Source: Bog-473 sp049513455 (lineage in GTDB: Bacteria > Actinomycetota > Acidimicrobiia > Acidimicrobiales > RAAP-2). From it: a stretch of DNA of 64,000 nt. The translations under genes and the position numbers were made by a program. The stretch lies in assembly GCA_049513455.1 (NCBI GenBank), contig JBEKWB010000015.1, positions 6,059-70,058 of the forward strand, read 5' to 3'. Positions 51,130 through 59,616 of this stretch are shown in pieces. The notes below the pieces were generated by a model that worked only from the letters and a program-made list of their open reading frames with translations, was not told where the DNA came from and searched no databases. Positions within the stretch are counted from its first letter, which is position 1. Every line of letters begins with the position of its first letter.

Positions 51130-51873
51130 TCAGGTGTTCCCCCGACGGCCGAACGCGTCGGTGTCGAATGACCCGCTTTCTGCCATGGATCCGAACTCGA
51201 GATGCACCAGTCCCTGCTGCAGAATGTGCAGGTTGACCGCTCGCTTGGTGTCCCGCAGTGCTTCGGGTGGCTGGGCGGCGAGCGTGGCGGCGATTTCGAG
51301 CGCTCTCGGCAGCAACGACTCCTCCGACACGATGTCGGAGGCCAGGTCCACCCGCTGGGCCGTCTCGGCATCTATCCGTCGACCCATATAGAGGACTTGA
51401 CGGGCGAGGGGAAGCCCGACGAGGTGGGGAAGCAGCAGCGCACCGCCATCTCCGGCGACGATACCGCTGGAGACGTGGGGATCAGCCAGATAAGAAGTCG
51501 GACTCATGACGAGAACGTCGGCGGCGAGAGCGATGGTGCACCCCACCCCGACGGCCGGTCCGTTGATCGCCGCCACCAGTGGGAGCTCGCACCGCAGCAT
51601 GTTCAGGAGCAGGTTGCGGGCCTCGGCCATGCGGCGGCGTCGGTAGGCGCGGTCGTTGCGCAATCGGTCCCAGCCACCCCGGTCGCCACCGCTGCAGAAG
51701 GTAGTCCCCGCGCCGGTGATGACGACCGCTCTGACTGTCTCGTCGTCCGCCAGGTCCTGCCAGACGGTGGTCAGTTTGAGATGCATGGCGGCATCCAGGG
51801 CGTTGGCCTTGTCGGGGCGGTTGATGGTGAGCAGCGTGACGCCCCCATCCACTGCTGCAACATCGATGCTCAT
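51130..51873 (-). CDS. Enoyl-CoA hydratase/isomerase-family protein
   Basis: A 247-residue crotonase: GAGTTFCSGGDRGGWDRL near 53, NGPAVGVGCTIALAAD near 103, and LADPHVSSGIVAGDGG near 128. It belongs with 11709 and 19785 to the DxHVxxGxxAGDG subgroup lacking the two classic Glu residues. Last gene of the minus-strand operon ACAD-MaoC-LLM-crotonase; its start overlaps the LLM stop by four bases (ATGA). Convergent with the TetR gene. Confidence 0.88.
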   Translation of the reverse strand: MSIDVAAVDGGVTLLTINRPDKANALDAAMHLKLTTVWQDLADDETVRAVVITGAGTTFCSGGDRGGWDRLRNDRAYRRRRMAEARNLLLNMLRCELPLVAAINGPAVGVGCTIALAADVLVMSPTSYLADPHVSSGIVAGDGGALLLPHLVGLPLARQVLYMGRRIDAETAQRVDLASDIVSEESLLPRALEIAATLAAQPPEALRDTKRAVNLHILQQGLVHLEFGSMAESGSFDTDAFGRRGNT

Positions 51874-52907
51874 GTGTCCTCAAGGGTAGCTGTTCGTCCA
51901 CCCGAGCGGATGGCGTCGACCACCGGTTGCCACGTCGAGGGATCGCTCTCGTAGGGGATGTAGAGGCTGGTGCGCTGCACGAGGCCTTCGAATCGCTCCG
52001 CCAACGCCGGGGCGATCTCAGCGGGTTCCGCCACGATGGCAAAGCCGTTCAGCACGTCGTCATCGATCAACTCGCCCATCTCGTCCCAGCGGTCTTGGCG
52101 AGCCAGCGCATTGAGGTCGCTTTGCAGCTCCCCCCATCCGTGGACCTCCAGGACCGGGCGGTAGGCCGGGGTGGACGCATAGAACGCAATCTGCTGTTTC
52201 GTCTCGCGTAGGGCGATATCGAATGCTTCGGCGGTGGCGCCGGTGACGATGAAGGACGGGCCGGAGATCTCGAACCCCTCCATGCCCTTGCCGATGCCCG
52301 CTCTTCCCCGCAAAAGTGCAGGAATGGTGACCTCGCGCAGGTAGCGCTCCGTGGTGAAGGCATGGCAGATGAACCCGTCGGCGACCTCTCCGGCCACCTC
52401 CGTCATGCGCGGCCCCACTCCGGCCACCATCACTTTGGGGGGTCCGAACGGGTTCGGGTCGGGCGCAAAGAACGGCGTCATCAGCGTGTGGTGATAGAAC
52501 TCCCCTTCGAAGTCCAGCGGCACGCCTTCGTTCCAGCTTCTCCATATGGCACGGAGGGCGAGAACGAACTCTCGCATACGTGGTGCCGGGTGCGACCATG
52601 GCATCGAGAAGCGATGGAGGATGTGGGACCTCACCTGTGTGCCGAGGCCGAGTACGAGTCGACCTCCCGAGAGGGCCTGCAGGTCGTTGGCGCTGATGGC
52701 CACGGTCATGGGACTGCGGGCGAAGGCCACGACAATCGACGTCCCGACTTCAGCGGTCGTGGTCGTCTGGGCGGAGAGGAGGACGGACAAGAACGGGTCG
52801 TGGGTCGTTTCCGAAATCCAGATCCCTGAGTACCCGGCCTCCTCATAGCGGCGCGCCGCCTCCCCCGCCTGCTGTTGCGGGACGGTCAGGCGGACGTCGA
52901 GCTTCAT
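51870..52907 (-). CDS. LLM-class oxidoreductase, probably F420-dependent
   Basis: A 345-residue luciferase-like protein: MKLDVRLTVPQQQAGEAARR, GYSGIWISETTHDPFLSVLL near 25, GTSIVVAFARSPMTVAISAN near 55, LSGGRLVLGLGTQVRSHI near 79 and EVAGEVADGFICHAFTTERY near 175. This is the common actinobacterial TIGR03617-like F420 family by appearance. Four-base overlaps on both sides (with MaoC at 52904 and crotonase at 51873) show tight co-translation in a beta-oxidation operon. Confidence 0.89.
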   Translation of the reverse strand: MKLDVRLTVPQQQAGEAARRYEEAGYSGIWISETTHDPFLSVLLSAQTTTTAEVGTSIVVAFARSPMTVAISANDLQALSGGRLVLGLGTQVRSHILHRFSMPWSHPAPRMREFVLALRAIWRSWNEGVPLDFEGEFYHHTLMTPFFAPDPNPFGPPKVMVAGVGPRMTEVAGEVADGFICHAFTTERYLREVTIPALLRGRAGIGKGMEGFEISGPSFIVTGATAEAFDIALRETKQQIAFYASTPAYRPVLEVHGWGELQSDLNALARQDRWDEMGELIDDDVLNGFAIVAEPAEIAPALAERFEGLVQRTSLYIPYESDPSTWQPVVDAIRSGGRTATLEDT

Positions 52908-53464
52908 GAATCCTCGAGGCCGGGAGCCGACGGAGCAACCGCAGCCGCGCCAGGGGACCTGATGGGTGTCGTCGGTTCCGGGAAGTAGGGGATCGCATCG
53001 GCCTCGGACCTCCAGACCATGAAGGTGCGCTCGAAGTCGAGCACCTCCTCGCCCCGCTGATTGATCCCACGGGTGGCGCAGGTGACGATTCCTGCCTTTG
53101 GTCGGGAGGCGGAAGACCGAACCCCTGTGATGATGCTCTCGCCGTAAAGCGTGTCGCCGACGAACACCGGCGCGGTCAAGCGGATCTCTTTCCAGCCCAG
53201 GTTGGCGATAGCGTTCTGGCTGATGTCGGCCACGGAGAGCCCCAGTACGAGGGCGACGGTCAATCCCGAGTTGACGAGCTCCTGGCCATGTTCGGACTTC
53301 TTGGCGTAGTCGGCGTTGAAGTGCAGCTGGTTGGTGTTCATGGTGAGGAGGGAGAACCAGCGATTGTCGGCCTCGCCGATCGTCCGTCCCAGCTGGTGCC
53401 GGTAGACCTGACCCAAGGCAAAGTCCTCATAGAAATTGCCCTTCTGCATGAGAAATTCAGGCAC
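52904..53464 (-). CDS. MaoC-like dehydratase (hotdog fold)
   Basis: A 186-residue single-hotdog hydratase of the mesaconyl/itaconyl-CoA hydratase-like branch: RTIGEADNRWFSLLTMNTNQ then LHFNADYAKKSEHG (hydratase loop with His near 48; the Asp of (R)-hydratases is Asn, as usual in this branch), LVNSGLTVALVLGLSVADIS, and VFVGDTLYGESIITGVR. It would hydrate an enoyl-CoA to the (R)-hydroxyacyl-CoA for the MFE-2-type SDRs. Eight bases after the ACAD gene in a four-gene operon. Confidence 0.88.
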   Translation of the reverse strand: MPEFLMQKGNFYEDFALGQVYRHQLGRTIGEADNRWFSLLTMNTNQLHFNADYAKKSEHGQELVNSGLTVALVLGLSVADISQNAIANLGWKEIRLTAPVFVGDTLYGESIITGVRSSASRPKAGIVTCATRGINQRGEEVLDFERTFMVWRSEADAIPYFPEPTTPIRSPGAAAVAPSAPGLEDS

Positions 53465-53472
53465 GGTTCGCG

Positions 53473-54615
53473 TCAGCCCTCGGCTAGGAGTGCGCGGGCG
53501 ATAATTATGCGCTGGATCTCGTTGGTGCCTTCGCCGATGCAGAGCAGGGGAGCGTCACGGTAGTAGCGCTCGATGTGCCCCTCGGTGGAGTAGCCGTAGG
53601 CGCCATGGATGCGCATGGCATCGGTGGCGTTGTCCAGGGCTGCCTCGGTGGCCACCAACTTGGCCATCCCCGCCTCCAGGTCGCAGCGCTGGCCGGCATC
53701 GAATGCCTCTGCCGCTTTCTGGACGAGAAGCCGGGAGGAGGCGGTGCGGCAGGCCATGTCGGCGAGCTTCAACTGGATCGCCTGGTGCTGACCGATGGGC
53801 TTTCCCATGGTGTGACGAGTGCGGCTGTACTGGAGCGAGGCGTCCAGGGCAGCCGTGGACAGGCCTACACCCCGGGCGGCCACGTTGATCCGGCCCAGTT
53901 CGAGGGCGCCCACGGTCTGATGAAAGCCCTGGCCCGGCACTGTCCCGATGAGCCGGTTCGCCGGGACCTCCATGTCGTCGAAGTGCAACTCGACGGTGTC
54001 GACGCCTTTGTAGCCGATCTTGCCCAGCTGTCGGGACACCTCGTAGCCGTCGGAGCGCAGGACAATGAGCAGGGACATCCCGGCGTGCCGGGGTTGCGCC
54101 TGAGGATCCGTTTTCACCAGAAGCGCCAGACAGTTCCCCTTGCCACCGTTGGTGATCCACAGTTTCGTCCCCGACACCACATAGCGGTCCCCATCTCGTA
54201 CGGCCACGGTGCGGATGGCCTGCAGATCGCTGCCGCAATCCGGTTCGGTCAGGCCGAGCCCTCCCCGCAATTCACCGGAAGCGAAACGGGGGAGCCACTC
54301 CTGGCGTTGTTCCTCGGTCCCGTAGCGGCGCACCAACTCGGCCATCATGAGGTGGGAGTTGATGACCCCGGTGAGAGACATCCAGACCTTGGAGATTGTC
54401 TCGACTATGCGCGAATAGGCCAGGGCGGAAAGCCCCAAGCCCCCGTACGCCTCGGGAATGGTGGCACCGAAGAGTCCGAATTCCTGCATCTGTTCGACCA
54501 TGGCCGTCGGATACTTGTCAGCGTGCTCGAACTCGAGTACCTCAGGCAGGACGTCTTGCTCGAGCCACTTCTCAATGACGCGGACGAACTCGTCGAGTTC
54601 ACCTTCGTGTTGCAT
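53473..54615 (-). CDS. Acyl-CoA dehydrogenase (canonical Glu type)
   Basis: A 380-residue ACAD of the short/medium-chain form: GLGLTEPDCGSDLQAIR near 125, YVVSGTKLWITNGGKGN near 150, LGKIGYKGVDTVELHFDDM near 200 and C-terminal LLCIGEGTNEIQRIIIAR. It is the only one of the ten ACAD-type proteins here with Glu at the medium-chain catalytic position. ATG 54615 has GGAGG five bases before it; ATG 54627, which lies before that site, lacks one. It heads the ACAD-MaoC-LLM-crotonase operon, with the perfect palindrome g 64 bases upstream. Confidence 0.91.
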   Translation of the reverse strand: MQHEGELDEFVRVIEKWLEQDVLPEVLEFEHADKYPTAMVEQMQEFGLFGATIPEAYGGLGLSALAYSRIVETISKVWMSLTGVINSHLMMAELVRRYGTEEQRQEWLPRFASGELRGGLGLTEPDCGSDLQAIRTVAVRDGDRYVVSGTKLWITNGGKGNCLALLVKTDPQAQPRHAGMSLLIVLRSDGYEVSRQLGKIGYKGVDTVELHFDDMEVPANRLIGTVPGQGFHQTVGALELGRINVAARGVGLSTAALDASLQYSRTRHTMGKPIGQHQAIQLKLADMACRTASSRLLVQKAAEAFDAGQRCDLEAGMAKLVATEAALDNATDAMRIHGAYGYSTEGHIERYYRDAPLLCIGEGTNEIQRIIIARALLAEG

Positions 54616-54679
54616 CGGATCCTCCATCGGGTCAGTGCGCCGGAAAGCCCAGAGCTGTCGTGACTTGCGCCCCTCCAGC

Positions 54680-54691
54680 TTGTCCGGACAA
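54680..54691. promoter_or_regulatory. TTGTnCGGACAA site g (perfect palindrome)
   Basis: TTGTCCGGACAA, a perfect 12-bp palindrome in the 152-base gap between divergent ACAD operons (starts at 54615 and 54768). It is the best single example of the motif. Confidence 0.75.
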
Positions 54692-54767
54692 TATACGCCA
54701 TGGAACGGGCCTCACGTTCGAACGGAATCTCTCGTCGCGCCGGCGGATGTAAGGAGTTCTCCCGCCT

Positions 54768-56006
54768 GTGAAAGCCGAATTCGACAGGATCAGCGATGCG
54801 GAGATCAGGTCCACGGTGACCATATGGGCCCGAGCGACGTGGGATCCGACAATGACCCTGGGGGAGTGGTGGAGGCAGCTGGCGGATGCCGGATGGGCGG
54901 TTCCGAGCTGGCCGGTCGAGTGGCTGGGGAAAGGGTGGACGCGGGCGCAGGCGGTAGTGGCGCACGCCGCGCTCGCGGAGGCAGGGGTGCCCGGTCCCCC
55001 CGCCGGACTCGGCGTCATGCTGGCGGGTCCCACCCTCCTCCGCCACGGTGACGACGCGCAAAAGCAGCGATTTCTTCCCGGGATCGCCGACGGGAGCGAA
55101 AACTGGTGTCAGCTGTTCAGCGAGCCGGGAGCGGGATCGGATCTGGCCGGTGTCCAGACCCGGGCGGTCCGACAGGACGCCCGGTGGGTAGTGACCGGTC
55201 AGAAGGTGTGGACCTCGAACGGCCAGCTGGCCGATCGGGGCATGCTGCTGGCCCGGACCAACGAGAGCGCTCCCAAGCATCGGAACCTCACCTGGTTCGC
55301 GCTGGACATGGCACAATCCGCCGTGGAGGTGCGCCCGCTCCGGGAGATGACGGGAAGATCTCTGTTCACTGAAGTGTTTCTCGATGGCGCCAGCGCGACC
55401 GACGACGAGATCGTCGGTGGTCTCGACGGGGGTTGGCCTGTGGCCAGGACCACATTGATGAACGAGCGCATGGGTCTCGGAGGCGGGGGAGGAGCGGTCG
55501 GTGGTGTCCCTGGCCGGCGGGGGGGCATGCTCGAGACCCAGGCGGTCGCTGCGCTCGCTGCAGGGGGACGGAGCCGCCAGAGCTCGGGCACCGCATTGGC
55601 CATGCGCGGTCGGGCTTTTGCGGAACTGGCCGAGTTGGCGCAAAAGACCGGGCGCCACCGCGATCGGGTCGTGCGGGACCGTCTGAGCGATCTCTACATT
55701 GTCGAACGCGTGGCGCAGATGACCGGTCAGCGAGCCCGGGCCCAACGGGGGAGCGTCGCCGACGGAGGCGCGGAATCGAGTGGTTCCATCGGAAAACTAC
55801 TGGGGAGCCGGGCCACGGCCCGGGCCCGCGATCTGGGTCTGGCTATGCTCGGGCCCCTCGGGATGCTCTGGGCCCAGGACCGATCACTGGCCGGCGCGCT
55901 CGTTGAGCTCTGTCTCTTCAGTCCGGCCGTGTCGATCTACGGGGGGACGGATCAGATCCAACGGAACATTCTGGCCGAGCGGGTACTGGGTCTGCCCAGG
56001 GAGTGA
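54768..56006 (+). CDS. Acyl-CoA dehydrogenase
   Basis: A 412-residue ACAD: QLFSEPGAGSDLAGVQT near 120, WVVTGQKVWTSNGQLADRG near 142, and C-terminal VSIYGGTDQIQRNILAERVL. A low-complexity Gly-rich insert (MGLGGGGGAVGGVPGRRGG, about 240-258) sits where the helical C-terminal domain begins and is absent from the related 12693 and 17838 proteins. GTG 54768 with AAGGAG before it. First of two ACAD genes in this operon; the second starts 41 bases on. Confidence 0.89.
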   Translation: MKAEFDRISDAEIRSTVTIWARATWDPTMTLGEWWRQLADAGWAVPSWPVEWLGKGWTRAQAVVAHAALAEAGVPGPPAGLGVMLAGPTLLRHGDDAQKQRFLPGIADGSENWCQLFSEPGAGSDLAGVQTRAVRQDARWVVTGQKVWTSNGQLADRGMLLARTNESAPKHRNLTWFALDMAQSAVEVRPLREMTGRSLFTEVFLDGASATDDEIVGGLDGGWPVARTTLMNERMGLGGGGGAVGGVPGRRGGMLETQAVAALAAGGRSRQSSGTALAMRGRAFAELAELAQKTGRHRDRVVRDRLSDLYIVERVAQMTGQRARAQRGSVADGGAESSGSIGKLLGSRATARARDLGLAMLGPLGMLWAQDRSLAGALVELCLFSPAVSIYGGTDQIQRNILAERVLGLPRE

Positions 56007-56047
56007 ACGGGTCAGCTACCCGCCCTACACACGAGAGGTCAAAGAGT

Positions 56048-57259
56048 GTGAGTGACGAAAACGAATTCGACGACATCACCGAGGGTGTTCGGGCGTTCTT
56101 GCGCTCTGAGGTGGTGCCCCGCCAGGTACGGCTAGCGGAGTCCGGCCACTCCGAGTACGGGCCGAACGGAAGGTTCAGCGACGAAGTGTTGCAGGCCTTC
56201 TCCGAAGTGCGCATGGCTTCTGCCGAGGCCGGTTTCTACTGCATCCTGGCGCCCGAAGCCGTCGGTGGGGCGGGCCTGGGGTTCGAGGCGCTCTATCGGG
56301 TGTGGGAGACGGTCTTCGACTTCTGTGGTGCCAATTACTGGCTCGGACACCAGGCGATCAGCCATTGGTCACGCGGGCCGAGCCACCTCTATCTCCACGT
56401 CGACGAAGGGTTCCGGGAAGAGGTGCTTCCGGAGCTGTGCAGCGGGCGTCGAACGACATGCTTTGCCATGTCGGAGCCGGACGCCGGTTCCGACGTCTGG
56501 AACATGCGCACGACGGCCACCAAGGTCGAGGGGGGATGGATCCTCAACGGCACCAAGCAGTGGTCGACCAACGCTCCCTACGCCGGCTGGGCCATCACGT
56601 TCGCCGTGACGGATCGAGAAGCATTCAATGCCCACAGGCGCGGGTTGACCGGATTCGTCGTGGACCTGAACAGCGAGGGCGTCCTGGTGGAGAGCGTCAT
56701 TCCCATGTTCGGGCACAGCGGAGGGGACGAAGGGATCGTCAGCTTCTCGGATGCCTTCGTGGCCGACCGCCAAGTAATCGGCGAGCCGGGTGATGGACTG
56801 GTCCACGCCATGTCCGGCGTCTCCTCGGGTCGCCTCTACAACAGCGGGCGGGCGGTGGGGCTGGCCCGCTGGGCCGTGGCGCGTGCGCTCTCCTACGCCG
56901 AAGAGCGCCGGACGTTCGGCTCGCCCCTGATTGAGAACCAGGCCATCGCCTTCCCGCTGGCCGATGCCGCCATGGATATCCATGCCGCCCATCTGATGGG
57001 CCTCGAAACTGCGCGGCGCCTGGATCGGGGGACGTGCACCCGAGCCGAGGTGTCCATGACCAAGACCTACTCCACGGAGATGGCGGTTCGAGCCATCGAT
57101 CACGCCATGCAGGTCCACGGGGCGATGGGCTTCACCAACGAGATGTACCTGGCGCAGGCGTGGCAGCAGATGCGCCGCACGTGCGTGGCCGATGGCTCTT
57201 CTGAAATGATGCGGATACAGATCGTGAAGGCCCTCCGCCGGGACGGAGTGCAGTTCTAG
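56048..57259 (+). CDS. Acyl-CoA dehydrogenase
   Basis: A 403-residue ACAD related to the crotonobetainyl/short-chain branch: FAMSEPDAGSDVWNMRT near 140, WILNGTKQWSTNAPYAGWA near 163, MQVHGAMGFTNEMYLAQAWQ near 358 and the C-terminal TCVADGSSEMMRIQIVKALR. The active-site position is ADGSSE, with Asp where YEGT has Glu. GTG 56048 is chosen because the family N-terminus follows and the longer frame lacks a ribosome site. Convergent with the SDR at 57273. Confidence 0.88.
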   Translation: MSDENEFDDITEGVRAFLRSEVVPRQVRLAESGHSEYGPNGRFSDEVLQAFSEVRMASAEAGFYCILAPEAVGGAGLGFEALYRVWETVFDFCGANYWLGHQAISHWSRGPSHLYLHVDEGFREEVLPELCSGRRTTCFAMSEPDAGSDVWNMRTTATKVEGGWILNGTKQWSTNAPYAGWAITFAVTDREAFNAHRRGLTGFVVDLNSEGVLVESVIPMFGHSGGDEGIVSFSDAFVADRQVIGEPGDGLVHAMSGVSSGRLYNSGRAVGLARWAVARALSYAEERRTFGSPLIENQAIAFPLADAAMDIHAAHLMGLETARRLDRGTCTRAEVSMTKTYSTEMAVRAIDHAMQVHGAMGFTNEMYLAQAWQQMRRTCVADGSSEMMRIQIVKALRRDGVQF

Positions 57260-57272
57260 TCCGTGAGCTGCC

Positions 57273-58172
57273 TCAGCGGAGGGCGTTGCGCAGCGCGCGA
57301 AAGTCGTCGGCCATCGACGTCGCCGGGACGGCGTCGGTGGGATCCTCAATCTGCTCATGATGGTCGCGGACATCCTCGGGATCGAGCACACCGTCGCGCT
57401 TCGTCCATCCCGCGGTCATGCCGACGAAGAATCGAGCGACCCGACCGCCTCCGACGCTGTACAGGTAGCCGGTCGTGGTGCACTCCTCATGGGTCAACCA
57501 CGCCACGACCGCGGAGACCTGGGTCGGGTCAACTGAGTCGATCAGCTTGCCGAGCACATTCTCGGTCATTCTCGTCCTGGCGATGGGAGCGATGGCGTTC
57601 GAGGTGATGTTGTGCTTGGACCCCTCGATGGCCAGTGTGTTGGAGAAACCGACCAGGCCGGCCTTGGCGGCGGCATAGTTGCTCTGACCGAAATTGCCGA
57701 ACACACCGGCGGCGGACGACGTGAAGACCACCCTTCCGAACTGCTGCTCTCGCATGTGGCGCCATGCCGGCAGGGTCACATTGAATGCACCCCTCAGGTG
57801 GACGTCGATCACGGCCCCGAACGTGTCGCCATCGCTGTTGTGGAACGCCCGATCCCGCAGGATCCCCGCGGTGTTGACCAGAATGTCGATCCGGCCGAAG
57901 TTGTCGATCGCCGTTTGCACGATGGCCCGGCCACCCTCCGGTGTCGCCACGCTGTCGAGGTTGGGTACGGCCGATCCTCCCGAAGCGGTGATCTCCTCCA
58001 CCACTTGTTGCGCCGGTCCGTCGCTGGTGCCGTCGCCCTCGACGGACCCGCCGATATCGTTCACGACCACGCTGGCACCGCGCCGCGCCAGCAGGAGAGC
58101 ATGCTGGCGGCCCAGGCCACCTCCGGCTCCGGTCACTACTGCTACCCGGCCATCGAAGCGAAGTTGACTCAT
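57273..58172 (-). CDS. SDR, 3-hydroxyacyl-CoA dehydrogenase-like (MFE-2 type)
   Basis: A 299-residue SDR, paralogue of 44194-45108: RFDGRVAVVTGAGGGLGRQH, the extended VVVNDIGGSVEGDGTSDGPA loop, VNTAGILRD near 95 (Thr in NNAG), SSAAGVFGNFGQSNYAAAKAG near 150 with catalytic Ser, Tyr and Lys. Expected to oxidise (3R)-hydroxyacyl-CoAs produced by a MaoC-type hydratase. Monocistronic; site h lies 40 bases upstream. Confidence 0.9.
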   Translation of the reverse strand: MSQLRFDGRVAVVTGAGGGLGRQHALLLARRGASVVVNDIGGSVEGDGTSDGPAQQVVEEITASGGSAVPNLDSVATPEGGRAIVQTAIDNFGRIDILVNTAGILRDRAFHNSDGDTFGAVIDVHLRGAFNVTLPAWRHMREQQFGRVVFTSSAAGVFGNFGQSNYAAAKAGLVGFSNTLAIEGSKHNITSNAIAPIARTRMTENVLGKLIDSVDPTQVSAVVAWLTHEECTTTGYLYSVGGGRVARFFVGMTAGWTKRDGVLDPEDVRDHHEQIEDPTDAVPATSMADDFRALRNALR

Positions 58173-58211
58173 ATGCTCAAACTACTCGCGGATACGGGCG
58201 CAGCCCAAAAC

Positions 58212-58223
58212 CTGTCCGGACTA
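58212..58223 (-). promoter_or_regulatory. TTGTnCGGACAA site h
   Basis: TAGTCCGGACAGGTTT on minus, 39 bases before the SDR start at 58172 and 89 bases before the racemase start at 58313. Confidence 0.55.
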
Positions 58224-58312
58224 GATTTGTGCACGACGCCGAGATCATCGAGCGAGCGACGACGGCGCCAGCCGGCGCCGGATCGACGCCAGAACGAGGG
58301 GAGCCCCGCCGC

Positions 58313-59488
58313 GTGACGCACGTCCAACCAGTTCCACCCGGAGTGGCGGCCGAGACGCCGTCACCGCCGTCGGGGCCGCTTTGCGGTCTGCGGGTGATCG
58401 AGCTGGCTGGAATTGGTCCGTCTCCCTTCTGCGGAATGGTCCTCTCGGACATGGGCGCCGATGTTGTCCGTGTAGACCGGATCGAGAGCCGGGAGGGCGG
58501 GGATGACGCCCCACCGGCCTTGTGGGATCGCGGACGCCGATCAGTGGCATTGGACCTGAAAGACCCCGGCGACATCGAGACGCTGCTGCGCCTGGTCGAC
58601 ACGGCGGACGCGCTGATCGAAGGGTATCGACCGGGGGTGGTGGAGCGTCTGGGTATCGGCCCGGACATATGCCTGGCGCGTAATCGGCGTCTCGTCTACG
58701 GGCGGGTGACCGGTTGGGGCCGCGAGGGTCCGCTGGCCCAGACGCCCGGTCACGACTTGAACTTCATCGCACTCTCCGGCGTTCTCAACGCGATAGGCCA
58801 TCACGAGGGGCGCCCGGTCCCGCCCCTCAATCTCGTCGGTGATTTCGGCGGAGGGGGGATGCTCCTGGCCCTGGGTGTGTGTGCCGCGTTGGTCCACGCC
58901 GCCCGCTCGGGCATCGGCCAGGTGGTCGATGCGGCGATGATCGACGGTTCCGCCCAGTTGATGACATCGATCTTCGGCCTGCGCGCCCAGGGCAGGTGGA
59001 ACGACGAGCGGGGCTCGAACCTCATTGATTCGGGTGCCCCGTTCTACGACGTGTACGAAACGTCAGATGGCGCGTACGTGTCAATCGCGGCGTTGGAAAG
59101 AAGATTCTTCGCCGATCTCGTCACGCGCCTGGGTCTCGCCGACGACCCGGTCATGGGGAACAGGATGGATCCGGCTTCATGGCCTGCCATGCGACAGCGG
59201 TTCGTCGACACGTTCAAGACCAGGACCCAAGCCGCCTGGTGCGCCCTTCTCGAGGGTACCGACTGTTGCTTCGCTCCGGTGCTGAGCATGCACGACGCAC
59301 CGGAGCATCCCCAGAATGCCCTGCGAAGGACCTTTGTCGATCACGATGGTGTCATCCAGCCTGCTCCGGCGCCCCGCTTCAGCGTGACGCCGGGCGGCAT
59401 CTCAAGGCCCGCACCCCGCCGGGGTCAACACACCGAGGAAGTCCTGGCGGAGTGGGGGGTCGCCCCTCACCCGGAGCGGGGAGAGTAA
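58313..59488 (+). CDS. Alpha-methylacyl-CoA racemase-like CaiB/BaiF protein
   Basis: A 391-residue CaiB/BaiF protein with the racemase signature: IELAGIGPSPFCGMVLSDMG, then VRVDR; GHDLNFIALSGVLNAIG with the catalytic Asp near 150; LVGDFGGGGMLLALGVCAAL near 175; and GAPFYDVYETSDGAYV with the conserved Glu near 240. Alpha-methylacyl-CoA racemase converts (2R) to (2S) methyl branches before beta-oxidation of sterol side chains or isoprenoids, a strong hint to a branched substrate. GTG 58313 follows GAGGGGAG; GTG 58229 in frame is possible. Upstream of thiolase and ligase genes on the same strand. Confidence 0.9.
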   Translation: MTHVQPVPPGVAAETPSPPSGPLCGLRVIELAGIGPSPFCGMVLSDMGADVVRVDRIESREGGDDAPPALWDRGRRSVALDLKDPGDIETLLRLVDTADALIEGYRPGVVERLGIGPDICLARNRRLVYGRVTGWGREGPLAQTPGHDLNFIALSGVLNAIGHHEGRPVPPLNLVGDFGGGGMLLALGVCAALVHAARSGIGQVVDAAMIDGSAQLMTSIFGLRAQGRWNDERGSNLIDSGAPFYDVYETSDGAYVSIAALERRFFADLVTRLGLADDPVMGNRMDPASWPAMRQRFVDTFKTRTQAAWCALLEGTDCCFAPVLSMHDAPEHPQNALRRTFVDHDGVIQPAPAPRFSVTPGGISRPAPRRGQHTEEVLAEWGVAPHPERGE

Positions 59489-59499
59489 CGACGTGAGAC

Positions 59500-59511
59500 T
59501 TGCACGGACAA
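59500..59511 (+). promoter_or_regulatory. TTGTnCGGACAA site i
   Basis: TTGCACGGACAAGTAG, 105 bases before the thiolase ATG at 59617. Confidence 0.6.
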
Positions 59512-59616
59512 GTAGGCGGTCCTATCTTGACGCTGGGCTCGCCCGCAGTCAGTCGGGACCATGGGGTCCTTCCGACAGAGCGACTCGCCCGAACTGTGCG
59601 ATCAAGAGGAGGTCGA

